Below, piece by piece: positions 7,597 to 17,013 of a stretch of DNA of 64,000 bases; position 1 is the first letter of the stretch, and the number at the start of each line of letters is the position of its first letter. A program made the position numbers and the translations under genes. The DNA comes from Phycisphaerae bacterium (lineage in GTDB: Bacteria > Planctomycetota > Phycisphaerae > Sedimentisphaerales > Anaerobacaceae): positions 1 to 64,000 of the forward strand of contig JAAYBV010000029.1 in assembly GCA_012744475.1 (NCBI GenBank), written 5' to 3'. The notes under the pieces were generated by a model. It worked only from the letters and a program-made list of their open reading frames with translations. It was not told the DNA's origin and searched no databases.

Positions 7597-9561
7597 CTAC
7601 CTGACCATGACCTGACCGGCGTCGGCGACGAGGACCTGGCCCGTGATCGTGCGGGCTTTGTCCGAACACAGGAACACGATCGCATCGGCGATGTCCTGGC
7701 CCTTGATCTCCCGCTTCAGCGCCGTCTTGCCGACGTAGTAGGGGATGACTTCCTCGGGTTTGATCCCGTATTTTCTCGCGCAGACCTTGATGTACTCCGG
7801 GTTCCAGATTTTGGATCCTTCGAACACGTTCCCGGGCGCGACGCAGTTGACGCGAATGCCGTGCTCTCCCAGTTCGAGGGCCCAGCCTCGGGCCAGATGC
7901 AATTCGCCGGCCTTCGTCGCGTTGTAGGCGGAGTTGTTCTTGCTGGCATCGAGGCCTGACTTGGAGCTGAGATTGATGATGCTGCCTCCAATCCCCTGCT
8001 CGATCAGGATGCGCGCCGCCTGACGGGCCATGAGGAAATATCCGGTCAGGTTGACTTCCAGGGCCATCCGCCACTTGTCCACCGGCATGTCCACCAGCGC
8101 GTACGGCGGGGCCAGTCCCGCGGCGTTGACCACGATGTCCAGGCCGCCCCAGTGAGCCAGCAGCGCCTCGAACGCCTTCTGCACGCCGGCCTCGCTCGTG
8201 ACATCGCAGGGGACGACCATCGTCTGGCTCGTCGGCCGTTCGGCGGCGATCCTCTGGGCGGTTTGCAGGGCGGCCTCTTCGTCGAGGTCCGCCAGCGCGA
8301 CCATGGCTCCCGCTCGCGCCAGGCCGACGGCGATGCTCCGGCCCAGTCCGCTGCCGGCCCCGGTCACGATGGCGATGCGATTGAGCAATTCGCCCGGTCC
8401 CTCGCTGCTGACAAGCTTCTTGCGGAACGCTTCCGATTCCCAGTTGTTGATGAAGTCCTGCTCTCGCTTCGTCAGAGCGAGGACGCCGCCCATCCGGGCC
8501 GCGTGCATGCGCACCTTCAGGCTGGTGTCCGTGATATCCGCAATCAGTCCGGCCACGTTCTTCTCCGCCGCGACAAACAACCCCAGACCCTTGACGACGA
8601 ATGCCGCTGGGGTCTTCTGCCCGCGCTGGGTCAGCGACCGAATCCGCCGGGCAATCGCCTCGGCGCGAACCGTTTCCACCCACATCGCCGAACCGTTGGC
8701 GTAGACCAGCTCGTCCGGATTCAATGCGGGTGTCGCCAGCAGTCTGGCCGCCTTGCGGTGGGCCATGAACGCGGCAACGGCTTCATGTGTCGGATAGTAG
8801 CTCACCGGCAGGTATTGGCCGGTGGCTTCGAAGACCGCCTTTCGGATCGCCAGTTTCGCTCCGGCGATGCTGGCCGCCGAAACGAGCGCAAGCTTGCCGC
8901 TCTTTAGAGGCTTCAATCCGTTTGTGCAGAGGGCGATGGCCTGTCTGACGAGCCGGATCGCGGCGTCGGCGCTGCCGGCGGTGACGAACAGGCCGTGCTT
9001 CTCCAGGAACAGGACGCTGGGCTTGCGGCCGTGTTCCTGCTCGTACTCCGCTACGAGTCTGGCGATCTTCCCGGCCAGCATGTAGCCCGGATCGGTATAG
9101 GGCACCCACAGAGGAGTGATTCGTTCGTCGGCAAACACCTTCTCGAGCGCCGCCCGTCCTTTCCTTGCGCTGACGTAGGCCGCCACCACGAGCGGATGCA
9201 GATGGATCACATGGGTGTCGAGCAGGGCGTGCAGATGTGCCTCGACCGAAGGACGCGCCCCGCCCGTGACGTTGTCGTCACAGGAGAGCAGCAGCCGGTT
9301 GACGACTTCAGTCTCTCGTCGGATCGCGTCCATCTTTCCGAGCGACTTGTCGGTGAGAATCGACAGCACCGATTCGATGCGCAATCGCCGCCAGCCGCGT
9401 TCGGCGCTCATGTCCTTCAGCGCTGTGCCGCTGGCCTTGATGTACATATACCTGCCGTCGGCGGTCTTGACCGACGTGTTGCCGCCGCCGCCGAGCACCA
9501 GTTCGGGGTCCTTGCCTGTCGTCGTCGATATCTTGATCAGATCTGCTAATGCCTTGTCCAT
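7597..9561 (-). CDS. rhaEW: Bifunctional rhamnulose-1-phosphate aldolase / L-lactaldehyde dehydrogenase
   Basis: Fusion of a class II aldolase with a short-chain dehydrogenase, the arrangement characterised as RhaEW (B. subtilis YuxG type). It would split rhamnulose-1-P into DHAP and lactaldehyde and oxidise the latter to lactate. In the 654 residues the aldolase part (1-385) shows GGGGNTS (24-30), an acidic residue E107 and zinc-type histidines H120, H122 (HLHP) and H189. The SDR part (395-654) shows the TGAGSGLG cofactor loop (400-407), the catalytic S532 region and Y546-x3-K550. The start is the ATG at 9561 with AGGAAA upstream; an earlier ATG lacks a site and adds an unlikely tail. Last gene of the minus-strand rhamnose cluster. 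It might also act on fuculose-1-P. Confidence 0.92.
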   Translation of the reverse strand: MDKALADLIKISTTTGKDPELVLGGGGNTSVKTADGRYMYIKASGTALKDMSAERGWRRLRIESVLSILTDKSLGKMDAIRRETEVVNRLLLSCDDNVTGGARPSVEAHLHALLDTHVIHLHPLVVAAYVSARKGRAALEKVFADERITPLWVPYTDPGYMLAGKIARLVAEYEQEHGRKPSVLFLEKHGLFVTAGSADAAIRLVRQAIALCTNGLKPLKSGKLALVSAASIAGAKLAIRKAVFEATGQYLPVSYYPTHEAVAAFMAHRKAARLLATPALNPDELVYANGSAMWVETVRAEAIARRIRSLTQRGQKTPAAFVVKGLGLFVAAEKNVAGLIADITDTSLKVRMHAARMGGVLALTKREQDFINNWESEAFRKKLVSSEGPGELLNRIAIVTGAGSGLGRSIAVGLARAGAMVALADLDEEAALQTAQRIAAERPTSQTMVVPCDVTSEAGVQKAFEALLAHWGGLDIVVNAAGLAPPYALVDMPVDKWRMALEVNLTGYFLMARQAARILIEQGIGGSIINLSSKSGLDASKNNSAYNATKAGELHLARGWALELGEHGIRVNCVAPGNVFEGSKIWNPEYIKVCARKYGIKPEEVIPYYVGKTALKREIKGQDIADAIVFLCSDKARTITGQVLVADAGQVMVR

Positions 9562-9672
9562 CTGAGTTGGTTTCCTGAATCTGAGAGTTAAGAACCGTTG
9601 CGAAGCGGTCATTATTAGCACATCGCTTCGCCCGTGTCTACGGTGTTCTGACTGAGACGCCGGCGTCGCAGG

Positions 9673-11061
9673 CTACTGCCGATCGGGGTGGGCGCCCCAT
9701 TCGTGGCGTCGAGCGGGGTCGAAGTATGGGTTGATCTCCGGCATCGCCGCGCCGACGGATCGTCGCCACCGGGCCAGCTTGATCTGGAGTTCCAACGCTT
9801 TGCGTGGAGAGACGACGGACAGATCGGTCTGCTCGCCGGGATCGTCTCGCAGGTTGTACAGTTGCGACGCACCGTTCTCGAAGAACTCGATGAGCTTCCA
9901 GTCGCCTTCGCGGATCGCGCCGGCGGGTGTCGAATGATGGTAGTGGGGATAGTGCCAGCAGAGGGCGCGGTCGTCGAACGGGTCTTTCTGTCGTAGCAGG
10001 GGGATCAGGCTTTGGCCATCGAGCACCTGTCCGGCCGGACCGGCGGCCCCGGCGATTTCCAGCAGGGTCGGGTAGAAGTCCACGCTCGTCACCGGGGTGC
10101 TGCACAGGCTCCTTGGCCCGACGACGCCCGGCCAGCGCACGATCAGCGGTACGCGGATGCCCCCTTCGTACAACGTGCCTTTTTCGCCCCGCAGCGGGGC
10201 ATTCGTCGTTACGATCGGACCTTCGCCGGTGTACATCTGCCGCAACCCGCCGTTGTCGGAGAAGAAGATCACGATGGTGTTGTCGGACAAGTCCAGTTCG
10301 TCGAGCCTCGTCAGGATGCGCCCGACGTTGGCGTCCACGTGCTCGATCATCGCGGCGTAGATGGGGTTGTTGACGCCTGCGGCCGGTTTGGGTTTGTTCT
10401 CGTACTTCTCCACCAGATCGGCCGGCGCTTCGAGCGGGATGTGCACGGTATTATGGGCGAGGTACAGGAAGAACGGCCTGTCGCTGTGGGTCTCGATGAA
10501 CTCGATGGCGCTGTCGGTGAACGCGGTGACCTGCTTATCGGTGCGATTCAGTCCGCTCAGGCGGACGAAATCGAAGCCCTGCATCTGGGGCTCGTGGTCA
10601 GCCCCACCCAGATGCCATTTGCCGACGTGGCCCGTGACGTATCCGGCCCCCTGAAGCGCCTCGGCGATGGTGACGATTTCGAGCGGTAGATACTGCGTCC
10701 GGTTTGTCGGCACGCGCAGCTTCTCGCTGGGCCGCCAATGGCCTGGGATGAAATCCGTGACCCCGACGCGGGCAGGATACTGGCCGGCCATGATGCTGGC
10801 CCTTGTCGGCGAGCACACCGGACAGGCGGCATAGGCATCGGTAAAGCGCATGCCCTGTTTCGCCAGACGGTCGATGTGCGGCGTCTCGTGAAATGGATTG
10901 CCGTAGCAGGGCAGGTCCGACCAGCCCATGTCGTCCAGCAGAATGAAGACGATATTGGGCTCACGCCTCTTTGCGAAGGATCGGTTCGTCGCACAGCCGC
11001 CCAAGGCGACACCGACAACGCCCAGGCCCAGACGGCGCAAGAACTCCCTTCTCGACTCCAT
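9673..11061 (-). CDS. Tat-exported lipoprotein sulfatase (S1 family)
   Basis: Formylglycine-dependent sulfatase predicted to desulfate a carbohydrate outside the cytoplasm. The 462 residues begin with a twin-arginine motif (SRREFLRR), a hydrophobic stretch and a lipobox-like LGGC (Cys23), so the protein may be lipid-anchored. Metal-binding DD at 43-44 and the modification motif CSPTR at 83-87 (Cys83 becomes formylglycine) are intact; the later GKWHLGG and FFSDNGG segments are also typical of arylsulfatase A/GALNS-like enzymes. ATG at 11061 has GGAAAGGGGG upstream. It sits inside the rhamnose cluster, which suggests a sulfated deoxysugar polymer as substrate (inference). No sulfatase-maturating enzyme gene is visible in the window. 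Confidence 0.92.
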   Translation of the reverse strand: MESRREFLRRLGLGVVGVALGGCATNRSFAKRREPNIVFILLDDMGWSDLPCYGNPFHETPHIDRLAKQGMRFTDAYAACPVCSPTRASIMAGQYPARVGVTDFIPGHWRPSEKLRVPTNRTQYLPLEIVTIAEALQGAGYVTGHVGKWHLGGADHEPQMQGFDFVRLSGLNRTDKQVTAFTDSAIEFIETHSDRPFFLYLAHNTVHIPLEAPADLVEKYENKPKPAAGVNNPIYAAMIEHVDANVGRILTRLDELDLSDNTIVIFFSDNGGLRQMYTGEGPIVTTNAPLRGEKGTLYEGGIRVPLIVRWPGVVGPRSLCSTPVTSVDFYPTLLEIAGAAGPAGQVLDGQSLIPLLRQKDPFDDRALCWHYPHYHHSTPAGAIREGDWKLIEFFENGASQLYNLRDDPGEQTDLSVVSPRKALELQIKLARWRRSVGAAMPEINPYFDPARRHEWGAHPDRQ

Positions 11062-11097
11062 ACCACACGCCCCCTTTCCGCAGACCACCTCTGCGTG

Positions 11098-11301
11098 TTA
11101 CGGAACGACGACCTCGTCCTTCTGCGTCTTGCCCGGCTCTTTCCACATCCAGCCGGTGGCGGTGACGAACCAGATGATGGTCGCCAGGATCATGATCCAC
11201 TTCGCTTTGTCCAGGTCCATCCGGCCGGCCAGAAACAGGATCGAGGGCAGAATCAGAGCGACTAACGATGCAAGGGAGACGATTATCAGGATCGAACGCA
11301 T
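11098..11301 (-). CDS. Small two-helix membrane protein
   Basis: A 67-residue protein with two predicted membrane helices (about 2-24 and 35-53) and a charged C-terminal tail ending KDEVVVP. ATG has TGGAGA upstream. It begins 18 bases after the permease gene and ends 36 bases before the sulfatase, all on the same strand. I do not recognise the family. Its placement directly behind a transporter is like that of small accessory subunits of sodium symporters, so an accessory role for the permease is a reasonable guess, not a finding. Confidence 0.7.
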   Translation of the reverse strand: MRSILIIVSLASLVALILPSILFLAGRMDLDKAKWIMILATIIWFVTATGWMWKEPGKTQKDEVVVP

Positions 11302-11319
11302 GGGGATTTCTCCATCTGT

Positions 11320-12747
11320 CTATAGTGCCGCGGCGGGGCGGATATTCTTCTGATAGAACTTGCTCAGGATGATGTACAAAACGGCGGCCACGAACCAGCC
11401 GGGTAAGGAAACAAAGAAGATCTGCACGCCGGCATATTTGACAAGCAGGAACGCCGTCACCAGTGTCACTCCCCACGCCAGACCGGCCGCCCAATTGAAG
11501 GCCCTTCCGCTCACCTCGGCATACGAACTCTTCAGGCCAAACTTACGGATCAACCAGTAGTCCACGAAGACCACCGCACCCATTGGCATCAGGACCAGGC
11601 CATACAGAGCCACGAAGTCCAGCAGCCGCATCGCCAGCGCCGGGAACATGGCCGCGACGGTCGCAATGGCGCCCGTGATCAACGTCACGCGGAAACGCGA
11701 GGACCTGGGAACGATCGCCTGAAACGCCAGGCCGGCGCGGTAGATCGTCGGATTGGCCGTCGTCCAGCCGGCGATGATCACGCAGATCAGACCGGTCAGG
11801 CCGGCGGCCTGATAGGCGAGCGGACCCGGCAGCACCTTGGTGTTGCCCGGCTCGGCGTGCATCTGGAACGCATAAAGGATGGCCGCCGCCAGCCAGGCCA
11901 GGAAGTGCCCGAGGAACATGCCGGTTCCGCTGGCCACGGCGTACCACGACTTCTTCGCGAAACGCAGCACCGACAGGTCGCTCATCCCGATGTGCATCGC
12001 CATGTTGCAGAACCACGCGAAGAACATCACGTGCCAGAAGGTGAACTTCACCTGTCCAGGCAGGGGGTCGCCTCCTTTCCAGATGCTCGTCTGGGCGAGC
12101 GTCCAGACGTCCCCGAGACTCGTAACCTGGGTGCCGGTCGCGTCGATGAATTGTTTCAAGCCGACCAGCCCGAAGGCGATGAACACGAGCACCATCCAGG
12201 GGGCCGCGATGTTGGCGACCTTGGATACGATCTGGTAGCCGTAAGCGGCTACGATGGAGATCATCGCGCCGCACGCCAGCACGGCGATGATCCATCCGAT
12301 GCTGTTGGGATACTTGTCGCTCAACTCCGGCATGGGGAACTTGAACCAGACGCCTAGCGCCGTGGCCGACACCGTCACCATGGCCCCGGCCAGGAAGCAG
12401 AACATCACGCCGTTCGCCAGGTTGTACAGCGTTACGAGCTGCCGCCCGCAGATCTTCTCCAGTTGGTAGTAGAGCGTCAGCCGGGCCCGCGTGGCGATCG
12501 GAGCGCACAGGAACATCCAGCTCAATACCGCCAACACATTGCCCGCAATCAGTCCGACGACGAGATCGAACGCGCTGACGCCGGCGGCGACGAACAGCGG
12601 CCCGATCATCAACTCCGTGCCCGCACAGTGCTCGCCCGCGTACATGCCCACGAAGCTCTTGAAACCGAGCAGGGCACTCTTCGGCACCGGCTCGCGCTCG
12701 AATTCATCTCCCGCCTGCGTCTGCTGTGACTGCCGTTCTTCGCTCAT
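11320..12747 (-). CDS. NCS1-like permease in the rhamnose cluster
   Basis: Integral membrane transporter of about 475 residues with roughly 12 hydrophobic segments. The pattern resembles the nucleobase:cation symporter-1 / purine-cytosine permease group of the LeuT fold: an early GTELMIGPLFVAAGVSAFDL unwound-helix-like stretch, ANPTIYRAGLAFQ in the second half, and a conserved Trp/Gly-rich core. ATG at 12747 has GGGAAGGGA upstream. It sits between L-rhamnose isomerase and the small two-helix protein; no other sugar transporter is in this cluster, so it is the likely importer of the sugar released by the local hydrolases. NCS1 members usually carry nucleobases, hydantoins or vitamins, so a sugar substrate would be unusual. 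Confidence 0.8.
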   Translation of the reverse strand: MSEERQSQQTQAGDEFEREPVPKSALLGFKSFVGMYAGEHCAGTELMIGPLFVAAGVSAFDLVVGLIAGNVLAVLSWMFLCAPIATRARLTLYYQLEKICGRQLVTLYNLANGVMFCFLAGAMVTVSATALGVWFKFPMPELSDKYPNSIGWIIAVLACGAMISIVAAYGYQIVSKVANIAAPWMVLVFIAFGLVGLKQFIDATGTQVTSLGDVWTLAQTSIWKGGDPLPGQVKFTFWHVMFFAWFCNMAMHIGMSDLSVLRFAKKSWYAVASGTGMFLGHFLAWLAAAILYAFQMHAEPGNTKVLPGPLAYQAAGLTGLICVIIAGWTTANPTIYRAGLAFQAIVPRSSRFRVTLITGAIATVAAMFPALAMRLLDFVALYGLVLMPMGAVVFVDYWLIRKFGLKSSYAEVSGRAFNWAAGLAWGVTLVTAFLLVKYAGVQIFFVSLPGWFVAAVLYIILSKFYQKNIRPAAAL

Positions 12748-12779
12748 GCGTCTGTCCCTTCCCGCAGTTTGCGTGTCTG

Positions 12780-14045
12780 CTACGCTCGTTTGGCGAGCAC
12801 GTTCTTCTCGTAGGCCTTGACCTCCGCCAGCCAGGCGGAGCCGACCGGCACATCGGACCGGGCACAATAGTAGTCCCATACCGCGCCGTAGGGCAAGGTC
12901 TTGAGCTCTTCGAGCATCGCCAGCCGCAGCGTATAGTCCCCGCTCTTTTCGGCCTTGCGCAGCACGTCGGTTGGCTCCAGCAGGGCGATCAGCAGCGCCT
13001 TGATCATGCAGCGCGTGCCGATGACCCAGGCGGCGATGCGATTGATGCTGGCGTCGAAAAAGTCCAACCCGAGGTGGACCTTGTCGAGCTTGCCGCTGCG
13101 GACCAGTTCCTGCGCGATGGCTCGTAGCTCGTCGTCGAGGATGACCACGTGGTCGCTGTCCCATCGCACCGGACGGCTGACGTGCAGCAGCAGCTCCGGC
13201 ACGAACATTAGCACGGACGAAACCTTGTCCGAGATGACCTCGGTGGGGTGATAGTGTCCCGCGTCCAGGCACAGCAGGATCTGTCGCGACGTCGCATAGC
13301 CCATGTAGAACTCGTGCGAGCCGACCGTGTAGCTCTCGGCGCCGATGCCGAACAGCTTTGATTCGACCGCGTCGAGGTGGACCGCCTTGTCGATCTTCTC
13401 GGCGAAGATTCTGTCGAGCGAGTCGGCCAGCCTCTGCCGGGGGGCCAGACGGTCCACCGGGATGTCCTTGTAGCCGTCGGGAATCCAGACGTTGGTCACG
13501 CTGGGTGTGCCCAGCTCCTTGCCGATGTAGGCGCCTACCTTGCGGCAGCAGATTCCGTGTTCGATCCAGAACCGGCGGATGCCGTCGTCGGCGCTGGAGA
13601 GCGTAAACCCACTGTTGGCCTTGGGGTGCGAGAAGTAGGTCCCGTTGAAGTCCATGCCCAGACCGTTGGCCTTGGCCCACTGGACCCACGTGGCGAAGTG
13701 CTCGGGTTCCAGCTCGTTGCGTTCCACCTTGCGTTTCGCGTCGAGATAGATCGCGTGGAGGTTCAGGCGGTGTTTGCCCGGGATCATGCTCAGGGCTTTT
13801 TCCAGGTCGGTGCGCAACTGGTCCGGCGTGCGGGCCTTGCCCGGATAGTTGCCGGTCACCGCCAGACCGCCGTCGAGGCCGGTCTCGGGATTCTCGAATC
13901 CGCCCACGTCGTCGCCTTGCCAGCAGTGGAGCGAGATCGGGATCTTGCCCAGCCGGTCCATCGCTTTGTCGGTGTCTACGCCGATCTCAGCGTACCGTTC
14001 ACGTGCCAGTTGGTAGGCCGGTTCGACCTTCTTCAAATCGCTCAT
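12780..14045 (-). CDS. rhaA: L-rhamnose isomerase
   Basis: Interconverts L-rhamnose and L-rhamnulose in the cytosol, first step of the phosphorylating rhamnose pathway. The 421 residues match the usual length (about 420) and the family pattern throughout: [14 protein letters not shown] near 38-51, [45 protein letters not shown] and [20 protein letters not shown], which carry the metal- and substrate-binding His, Asp and Glu residues. ATG at 14045 has AGAGGA upstream. It precedes the permease and follows the GH172-type gene with short gaps, consistent with one operon. This is the most certain anchor for calling the locus a rhamnose cluster. Confidence 0.97.
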   Translation of the reverse strand: MSDLKKVEPAYQLARERYAEIGVDTDKAMDRLGKIPISLHCWQGDDVGGFENPETGLDGGLAVTGNYPGKARTPDQLRTDLEKALSMIPGKHRLNLHAIYLDAKRKVERNELEPEHFATWVQWAKANGLGMDFNGTYFSHPKANSGFTLSSADDGIRRFWIEHGICCRKVGAYIGKELGTPSVTNVWIPDGYKDIPVDRLAPRQRLADSLDRIFAEKIDKAVHLDAVESKLFGIGAESYTVGSHEFYMGYATSRQILLCLDAGHYHPTEVISDKVSSVLMFVPELLLHVSRPVRWDSDHVVILDDELRAIAQELVRSGKLDKVHLGLDFFDASINRIAAWVIGTRCMIKALLIALLEPTDVLRKAEKSGDYTLRLAMLEELKTLPYGAVWDYYCARSDVPVGSAWLAEVKAYEKNVLAKRA

Positions 14046-14081
14046 GATTGTCCTCTTCGGTCAAAAGATGCAGGTCCCCCG

Positions 14082-15284
14082 CTATGGCTTGACGATGATC
14101 AGTTCCTTCTTCGCGGGCAGCTCGGGGAACGGGGCATGCGGCTCGGTCTGGTACCAGTAGACCACCGACGAGATGTCATCCTGCAACGGCAGGTAACGTC
14201 CCTCGCTTTGCCAGCCCAGGGCCTGCATGGTCACTTTCAGGTCCCGCTCGAAACGGACCGGGTCCATGATGTGCCAGCGATAGAGACTGAATCGCGGCTG
14301 CTTCTCGGACAGGATCACCTGGGGCATGCCCGCATACGGCGTGCTGAATTCCTGATAGTCGCGAGTCCCCGGTGCCATGAAACCGTACGAGCCGCAGAAG
14401 TAGTCCTCCGTTCCCGTCCCGCAGATCGTGGGGAACTCCCGATCGCCGTCCATGTAGAACTTGATTTCGCCTTCGCCCCACCAGCCGGGACTGTTCGAGC
14501 CCCAGGTCATGTAGGTCCCGACGTATTGACCACGGCCCTTGATGCCTTCGACGAGCGTGTGGACGTCCTTGTAGGGCAGCGGATTGACATGCCGGAACTG
14601 CGCGTGGAAATACGCCATGTCGTCTGGCACGTGCGTCAGGGTGTAGTCGATCTGGTAGTAGAGAATCATCGCCTTCTCGTCGAGGTTGGTCATCGTGATC
14701 CGGCAGCTTCTTCGGAAGGGCATCATCCAGTAGCAGTTGAAGCCGCTGCCCGGGTTGACGCAGACCGCCAGCGAAGTCACCTGGGTGTATTCGCCCATGC
14801 CGCAGGCGAAGAAATCGCCGGCAGGGCACTCCACTGACGGGGTCTCTTCACCATCCCAGTAGATTCGCAGGATGTTCAGGCGGTTGTCGCCCGTCGGGGT
14901 CATCCAGATGTGCTGAATGGCGCCTGAGTCGTTGATGTCGGCCATGGTGAAGGTCTGGCCCGCGTCGATTCTTACGGAGGGGGAGATCTTCCAGCCTCGG
15001 CCCAACTCTCGTGCGGCGCTCTGGCCGGTTCCTTCGGTGGCCATGCCTCCTTTACCCTTCTCGCCCGTGAAATTCTCCGGGCTGATCGAGCGCGTCCTGG
15101 CGTCCGACAGTCGGGCCAGGTTGCTCAGGCTCATGTCCAGGCCGTTGAACGGCGTCTCGGCGGCGCTTAACGCTCCGGCGGTCAGCAGGAGCAGCAGCGC
15201 CGCGCCACCGGCCAGGGCGATGAGTCTACCGCGGCACAGACCAATCGGGAGTTGATGCGTCGGTCGGCGCTTGTCTCGTTCCAT
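14082..15284 (-). CDS. Secreted DUF2961 / GH172-type enzyme
   Basis: Predicted exported glycoside hydrolase of 400 residues with an N-terminal signal sequence (hydrophobic core about 22-40, cleavage near GALSAAE). The hallmark run GEGEIKFYMDGD then FPTICGTGTEDYF, and the earlier IQHIWMT and RIYWDGEE, identify DUF2961 (CAZy GH172; characterised members act on difructose anhydride or arabinofuranosyl linkages as assemblies of double jelly-rolls). The Glu in GTGTEDYF is in the expected active-site position. It is encoded between rhaA and the MDR dehydrogenase, so it probably trims the same polymer that feeds the rhamnose pathway. Family is strong; substrate is unknown. Confidence 0.88.
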   Translation of the reverse strand: MERDKRRPTHQLPIGLCRGRLIALAGGAALLLLLTAGALSAAETPFNGLDMSLSNLARLSDARTRSISPENFTGEKGKGGMATEGTGQSAARELGRGWKISPSVRIDAGQTFTMADINDSGAIQHIWMTPTGDNRLNILRIYWDGEETPSVECPAGDFFACGMGEYTQVTSLAVCVNPGSGFNCYWMMPFRRSCRITMTNLDEKAMILYYQIDYTLTHVPDDMAYFHAQFRHVNPLPYKDVHTLVEGIKGRGQYVGTYMTWGSNSPGWWGEGEIKFYMDGDREFPTICGTGTEDYFCGSYGFMAPGTRDYQEFSTPYAGMPQVILSEKQPRFSLYRWHIMDPVRFERDLKVTMQALGWQSEGRYLPLQDDISSVVYWYQTEPHAPFPELPAKKELIIVKP

Positions 15285-15305
15285 ATCCTTCCCTTCTCTG
15301 ATTCT

Positions 15306-16970
15306 TCAGGCGCATGCTTCCAGTAGTTTCTTCTCCGCTTCGAGCGTCCAGAGTCCGTCCTTCAGACAGGCCGCAACGTCGGGCCGCTTGCCTGCCAGCT
15401 CTTCGAGACGAAGCAACGGGAGGTCCCGGCACGCCGGATAGACGACGATCTTGCCTGCGATCGTGCGGTTCTCCACGGCGCGAATCCCGTCGAGCGCCCC
15501 CTGGAGGCCCGAAATGGCCGCCACGCTGACGTTGGTGTCGAGCCGGTTGGATTCGACCTTGGCCAGTATCCGTTTCATGTCGTCGAGCGTCGATCCGCTG
15601 GTTCCGATGAAGTACAAGCGTTTCTCGATGTAGGCGTTCAGGTCGATCTGGCCGGTGACGTTGGCCGGGATGCCGGCGAAGATGTTGACGATCCCATGCA
15701 TCGCAGCGTCCTGAACCGCCGCGGCCACCAGTTCCGGGATCGGCGCCATCAGAACCGAATAGCTGAATTCCTCCCCGCTCGGCGGCTCCTTGGCGTTGTA
15801 CGCGATATATTCGAGGCCGTTGTTTCTGGCCAGCGGCTCGGCAATCTTCGTGAGCATTGCCAGGCGGTTGTCGTCGACGTCACCCGCGTATACGCTGACG
15901 CCTTCGATCCCCTGGCACAGATTGCGGATGACGTGCATCATCCCCATCGGTCCGCCGGCGCCGACGACATTGACCTTGTCGCCGTGGCGGATCTCCCCGG
16001 TCTTCGGGATGGTCTTCATGGAGCTGGCGGGGTCGGCGTCGGTGGTCCCGATGATGCGAATGCCTCCGTAGTGGACCCGGCCGACCATCGTGACGACGGG
16101 TCGGCTGAAGCGATCGCCGCAGAGAACGATGTTCAGAATCCCGTGGGCGGCGACCTTGGCGAACAGGTCCTCCACCGTCCTGGCGCTCGATCCGAAGTAG
16201 ACCACATCGTCGAACGCGGCGTCGTCCAGGTCTTCATATTCACTGGCCCGCACCACCGGAATCGTGAGCTTGGCGGGCGGATTCGATTTCGCGACCCACG
16301 TGATTTGCGCCGGTGTGCCGTATCGTTTGAACAGACTGCCGAGTCGGCCTTCCGGGATGTCGGCTTCGGCCACGATGAGCATCTGGCCGCCCGTTTGGAG
16401 CGTCGTACGTTCCTTCGTCGCGTAGGCGTCTTCCACGCAGGCCCACGGTTCGACCAGTGCGATGGCCGAGCCCGACCGGTCCTCGGCCGCCGGGATCAGC
16501 ATCGATTCCCCGTCGGGGCTGGTGATCGCCCGCTCGTCCATCAGGACGTACTCCTGCAGGGCGCCCTCGAAGTTGTAGCCGAACGCGGCGTTGGAGCTGG
16601 CAGTGTGCAGCCAGCGGTAGTCGGTCTGCACAAGGTGGCGCTCGCCGACTTTGTGCTTCGTGACGCCGGGGCCCACCTCGACGATCCGCACGACCGTCTC
16701 GTGGCCCGGAACGGTCGGCTTGTCGTTCGGGACGTAGCTGGGAATCTGCGTCAACGCGTCCGGCTCGATGCCCGAAACGATGGGCCCCTTGCGGACGTGG
16801 CCGGTGAATTGCTTGAGCAGTTTCAGGTCGGAAAAACACAGTCCGACGACCTCGACTTTGGCGAGGATCTGGTGCGGACCGGGTCGGAAGACCTCTTTGG
16901 ACTGGTTCAGGACGAGTTGGTCGGGGCCCACCAATTGGACGGCCCACTGCAATGCCGGGATGCTTGTCAT
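15306..16970 (-). CDS. Long zinc-type MDR dehydrogenase (554 aa)
   Basis: Medium-chain dehydrogenase/reductase that is much longer than the usual 350 residues. The N-terminal catalytic domain shows the zinc-type Cys in GLCFSDLK (about 45), GHE in PTVPGHETV and the Glu in VEPWACVEDAY. A first nucleotide-fold-like segment (about 180-280) is followed by a GRVHYGGIRIIG stretch and a second one with GAGGPMGMMHV, then a C-terminal tail of about 100 residues. The structural-zinc Cys cluster is not seen. ATG at 16970 with GAAGG upstream is preferred to a GTG five codons earlier. Its place in the rhamnose cluster suggests oxidation or reduction of a sugar, lactaldehyde or polyol; this is inference. 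Confidence 0.75.
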   Translation of the reverse strand: MTSIPALQWAVQLVGPDQLVLNQSKEVFRPGPHQILAKVEVVGLCFSDLKLLKQFTGHVRKGPIVSGIEPDALTQIPSYVPNDKPTVPGHETVVRIVEVGPGVTKHKVGERHLVQTDYRWLHTASSNAAFGYNFEGALQEYVLMDERAITSPDGESMLIPAAEDRSGSAIALVEPWACVEDAYATKERTTLQTGGQMLIVAEADIPEGRLGSLFKRYGTPAQITWVAKSNPPAKLTIPVVRASEYEDLDDAAFDDVVYFGSSARTVEDLFAKVAAHGILNIVLCGDRFSRPVVTMVGRVHYGGIRIIGTTDADPASSMKTIPKTGEIRHGDKVNVVGAGGPMGMMHVIRNLCQGIEGVSVYAGDVDDNRLAMLTKIAEPLARNNGLEYIAYNAKEPPSGEEFSYSVLMAPIPELVAAAVQDAAMHGIVNIFAGIPANVTGQIDLNAYIEKRLYFIGTSGSTLDDMKRILAKVESNRLDTNVSVAAISGLQGALDGIRAVENRTIAGKIVVYPACRDLPLLRLEELAGKRPDVAACLKDGLWTLEAEKKLLEACA

Positions 16971-17013
16971 GGTCCAAGCCTTCACTTCTGTGCTGATTCT
17001 GCTGCGAAGGTCC

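Noticed and set aside
16971-16985. GTG start for the MDR dehydrogenase at 16985
   Set aside because: The ATG five codons in has GAAGG at a suitable distance; the GTG lacks a site. The difference is small and not certain.
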